DNA of 37,735 nucleotides from Blastococcus sp. (lineage in GTDB: Bacteria > Actinomycetota > Actinomycetes > Mycobacteriales > Geodermatophilaceae), in assembly GCA_025465355.1 (NCBI GenBank), contig JAODNN010000040.1:1-37735 (forward strand). The letters run 5' to 3'. Both the position numbers and the translations under genes were made by a program. Each line of letters starts with the position of its first letter. Positions within the stretch are counted from its first letter, which is position 1. The notes under the pieces were generated by a model. The model saw only the letters and a list, made by a program, of their open reading frames with translations, had not been told where the DNA came from and did no database searches. Positions 36,940-37,735 of this stretch are shown in pieces.

Positions 36940-37735
36940 GTGCGCCGGCCGAGCCGAAGCAGGCGGCGACCGTCCTTCTCCTGCGCGACGGTGCCCCCGG
37001 GCTCGAGGTCTACCTGCTCCGCCGGACCAAGGGCATGCCGTTCGCCGGTGGGATGACGGCCTACCCGGGCGGCGGCGTCGACCCGCGCGACGGCGACACC
37101 GAGATCGCCTGGGCCGGCCCCTCACCCGCCGAATGGGCGGCCGCGTTCGGCTGTGACGAGCGGGCCGCGCGGGAGCTGGTCTGCGCCGCGGTGCGGGAGA
37201 CGTTCGAGGAGGCCGGCGTCCTGCTCGCCGGACTGCCGGGGGACCGCGGGGCCCCGGGTGCGGTGGTGCCCGACGTCTCCGGCGACGACTGGGAGGAACA
37301 GCGCCAGGCGCTGCTCTCGCGCGAGATCTCCCTCGCCGAGCTGCTGGCCGGCCGCGGCCTGGTGCTGCGCTCGGACCTGCTGCGCCCGTTCGCGCACTGG
37401 ATCACCCCGCCGGTCGAGCCCCGGCGGTACGACACCAAGTTCTTCGCCGCCGCACTGCCGGTGGGGCAGGAGGCGCGGCACGTCTCGACCGAGGCTGACG
37501 AGGCCTCCTGGCAGACGCCGTCCGCGGCGCTGGCGGAGATGGTCGCGGGCGAACGCCCGATGCTCCCGCCCACCTCGCACACCCTGGGCCAGCTCCAGCC
37601 GTTCCAGGACGTCGCCGCCGCGCTCGCGGGGTCGCCGCCCGAACCGCTGCAGCCGATCAGCCCGACCTTCGAGAAGACGGCGGACGGCCACTGGGCCGTG
37701 CTGCCGGACGGCACGCGCATCCGCCTCGTGGTGCC
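36936..37735 (+). CDS. NUDIX hydrolase, cut by the window end
   Basis: The first 266 residues of a NUDIX-superfamily protein run open to the last base; the true end lies outside. Start GTG 36936 overlaps the RidA stop as GTGA. The N-terminus reads AATVLLLRDGAPGLEVYLLR, then GMTAYPGGGVDPRD and the NUDIX helix ARELVCAAVRETFEEAGVLL with the RExxEE-AG residues. A long insertion follows (about 95-130), and LRPFAHWITPPVEPRRYDTK is typical of the larger NUDT19-like/CoA-type members. Substrate unknown. It is the third gene of the DUF4177-RidA-NUDIX operon. Confidence 0.9.
   Translation, partial: MSAPAEPKQAATVLLLRDGAPGLEVYLLRRTKGMPFAGGMTAYPGGGVDPRDGDTEIAWAGPSPAEWAAAFGCDERAARELVCAAVRETFEEAGVLLAGLPGDRGAPGAVVPDVSGDDWEEQRQALLSREISLAELLAGRGLVLRSDLLRPFAHWITPPVEPRRYDTKFFAAALPVGQEARHVSTEADEASWQTPSAALAEMVAGERPMLPPTSHTLGQLQPFQDVAAALAGSPPEPLQPISPTFEKTADGHWAVLPDGTRIRLVV

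Overview
The window is very GC-rich, has densely packed genes, and uses GTG starts, 4-base ATGA/GTGA overlaps and TANNNT -10 boxes set 6-8 bases from start codons. This is actinobacterial. Gene order follows the Mycobacterium tuberculosis Rv3721c-Rv3678 neighbourhood (recalled, not searched): ffs, dnaX, Rv3717-type amidase, ybaB, recR, leuA, ask/asd, metallophosphoesterase, ponA2-type PBP, a Get3-like ATPase pair, DUF4177, RidA. Short intergenic GC repeats and several gene choices suggest Geodermatophilaceae (Blastococcus/Geodermatophilus/Modestobacter), but this is an inference.

Layout. 1-6014 is a replication/repair and wall block: SRP RNA (ffs), a minus-strand SigE-type sigma factor apparently fused to a membrane protein by an internal duplication, dnaX, a lipoprotein amidase, ybaB and recR. 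6161-11746 is a complete peptide-type ABC importer: lipoprotein binding protein, strong hairpin, two permeases, and one fused double ATPase. 11840-20106 is more accessory: a large TPM-domain membrane protein; a minus-strand operon of two pirins and a small PPOX/F420-type oxidoreductase, behind a promoter with a palindrome; and a plus-strand run of a fused MetV-MetF-like protein, a SAM methyltransferase and an ABC-F ATPase.

20154-30006 carries leuA with a previously hidden 15-residue Leu-Leu-Leu leader peptide, an XRE regulator with a Cys-rich tail, an array of hairpins and direct repeats, a phospholipase D-like protein, the lysC-asd operon running into a GT87-type membrane mannosyltransferase-like gene, and a prolyl-oligopeptidase-type peptidase. 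30097-37735 holds tRNA-Pro(CGG), a membrane metallophosphoesterase, YqeY, a class A PBP, the paired Get3/ArsA-like ATPases, a 56-residue DUF4177 protein, a RidA-like protein and a NUDIX hydrolase cut by the window end. The WhiB4/WblA gene that usually sits between the ATPase pair and the PBP is absent.

The items most worth a second look are the leuA leader (21976-22054), the hairpin/direct-repeat array (22758-22897), the duplication-driven sigma factor fusion (1017-1233), the pirin operon operator, and the missing whiB gene.
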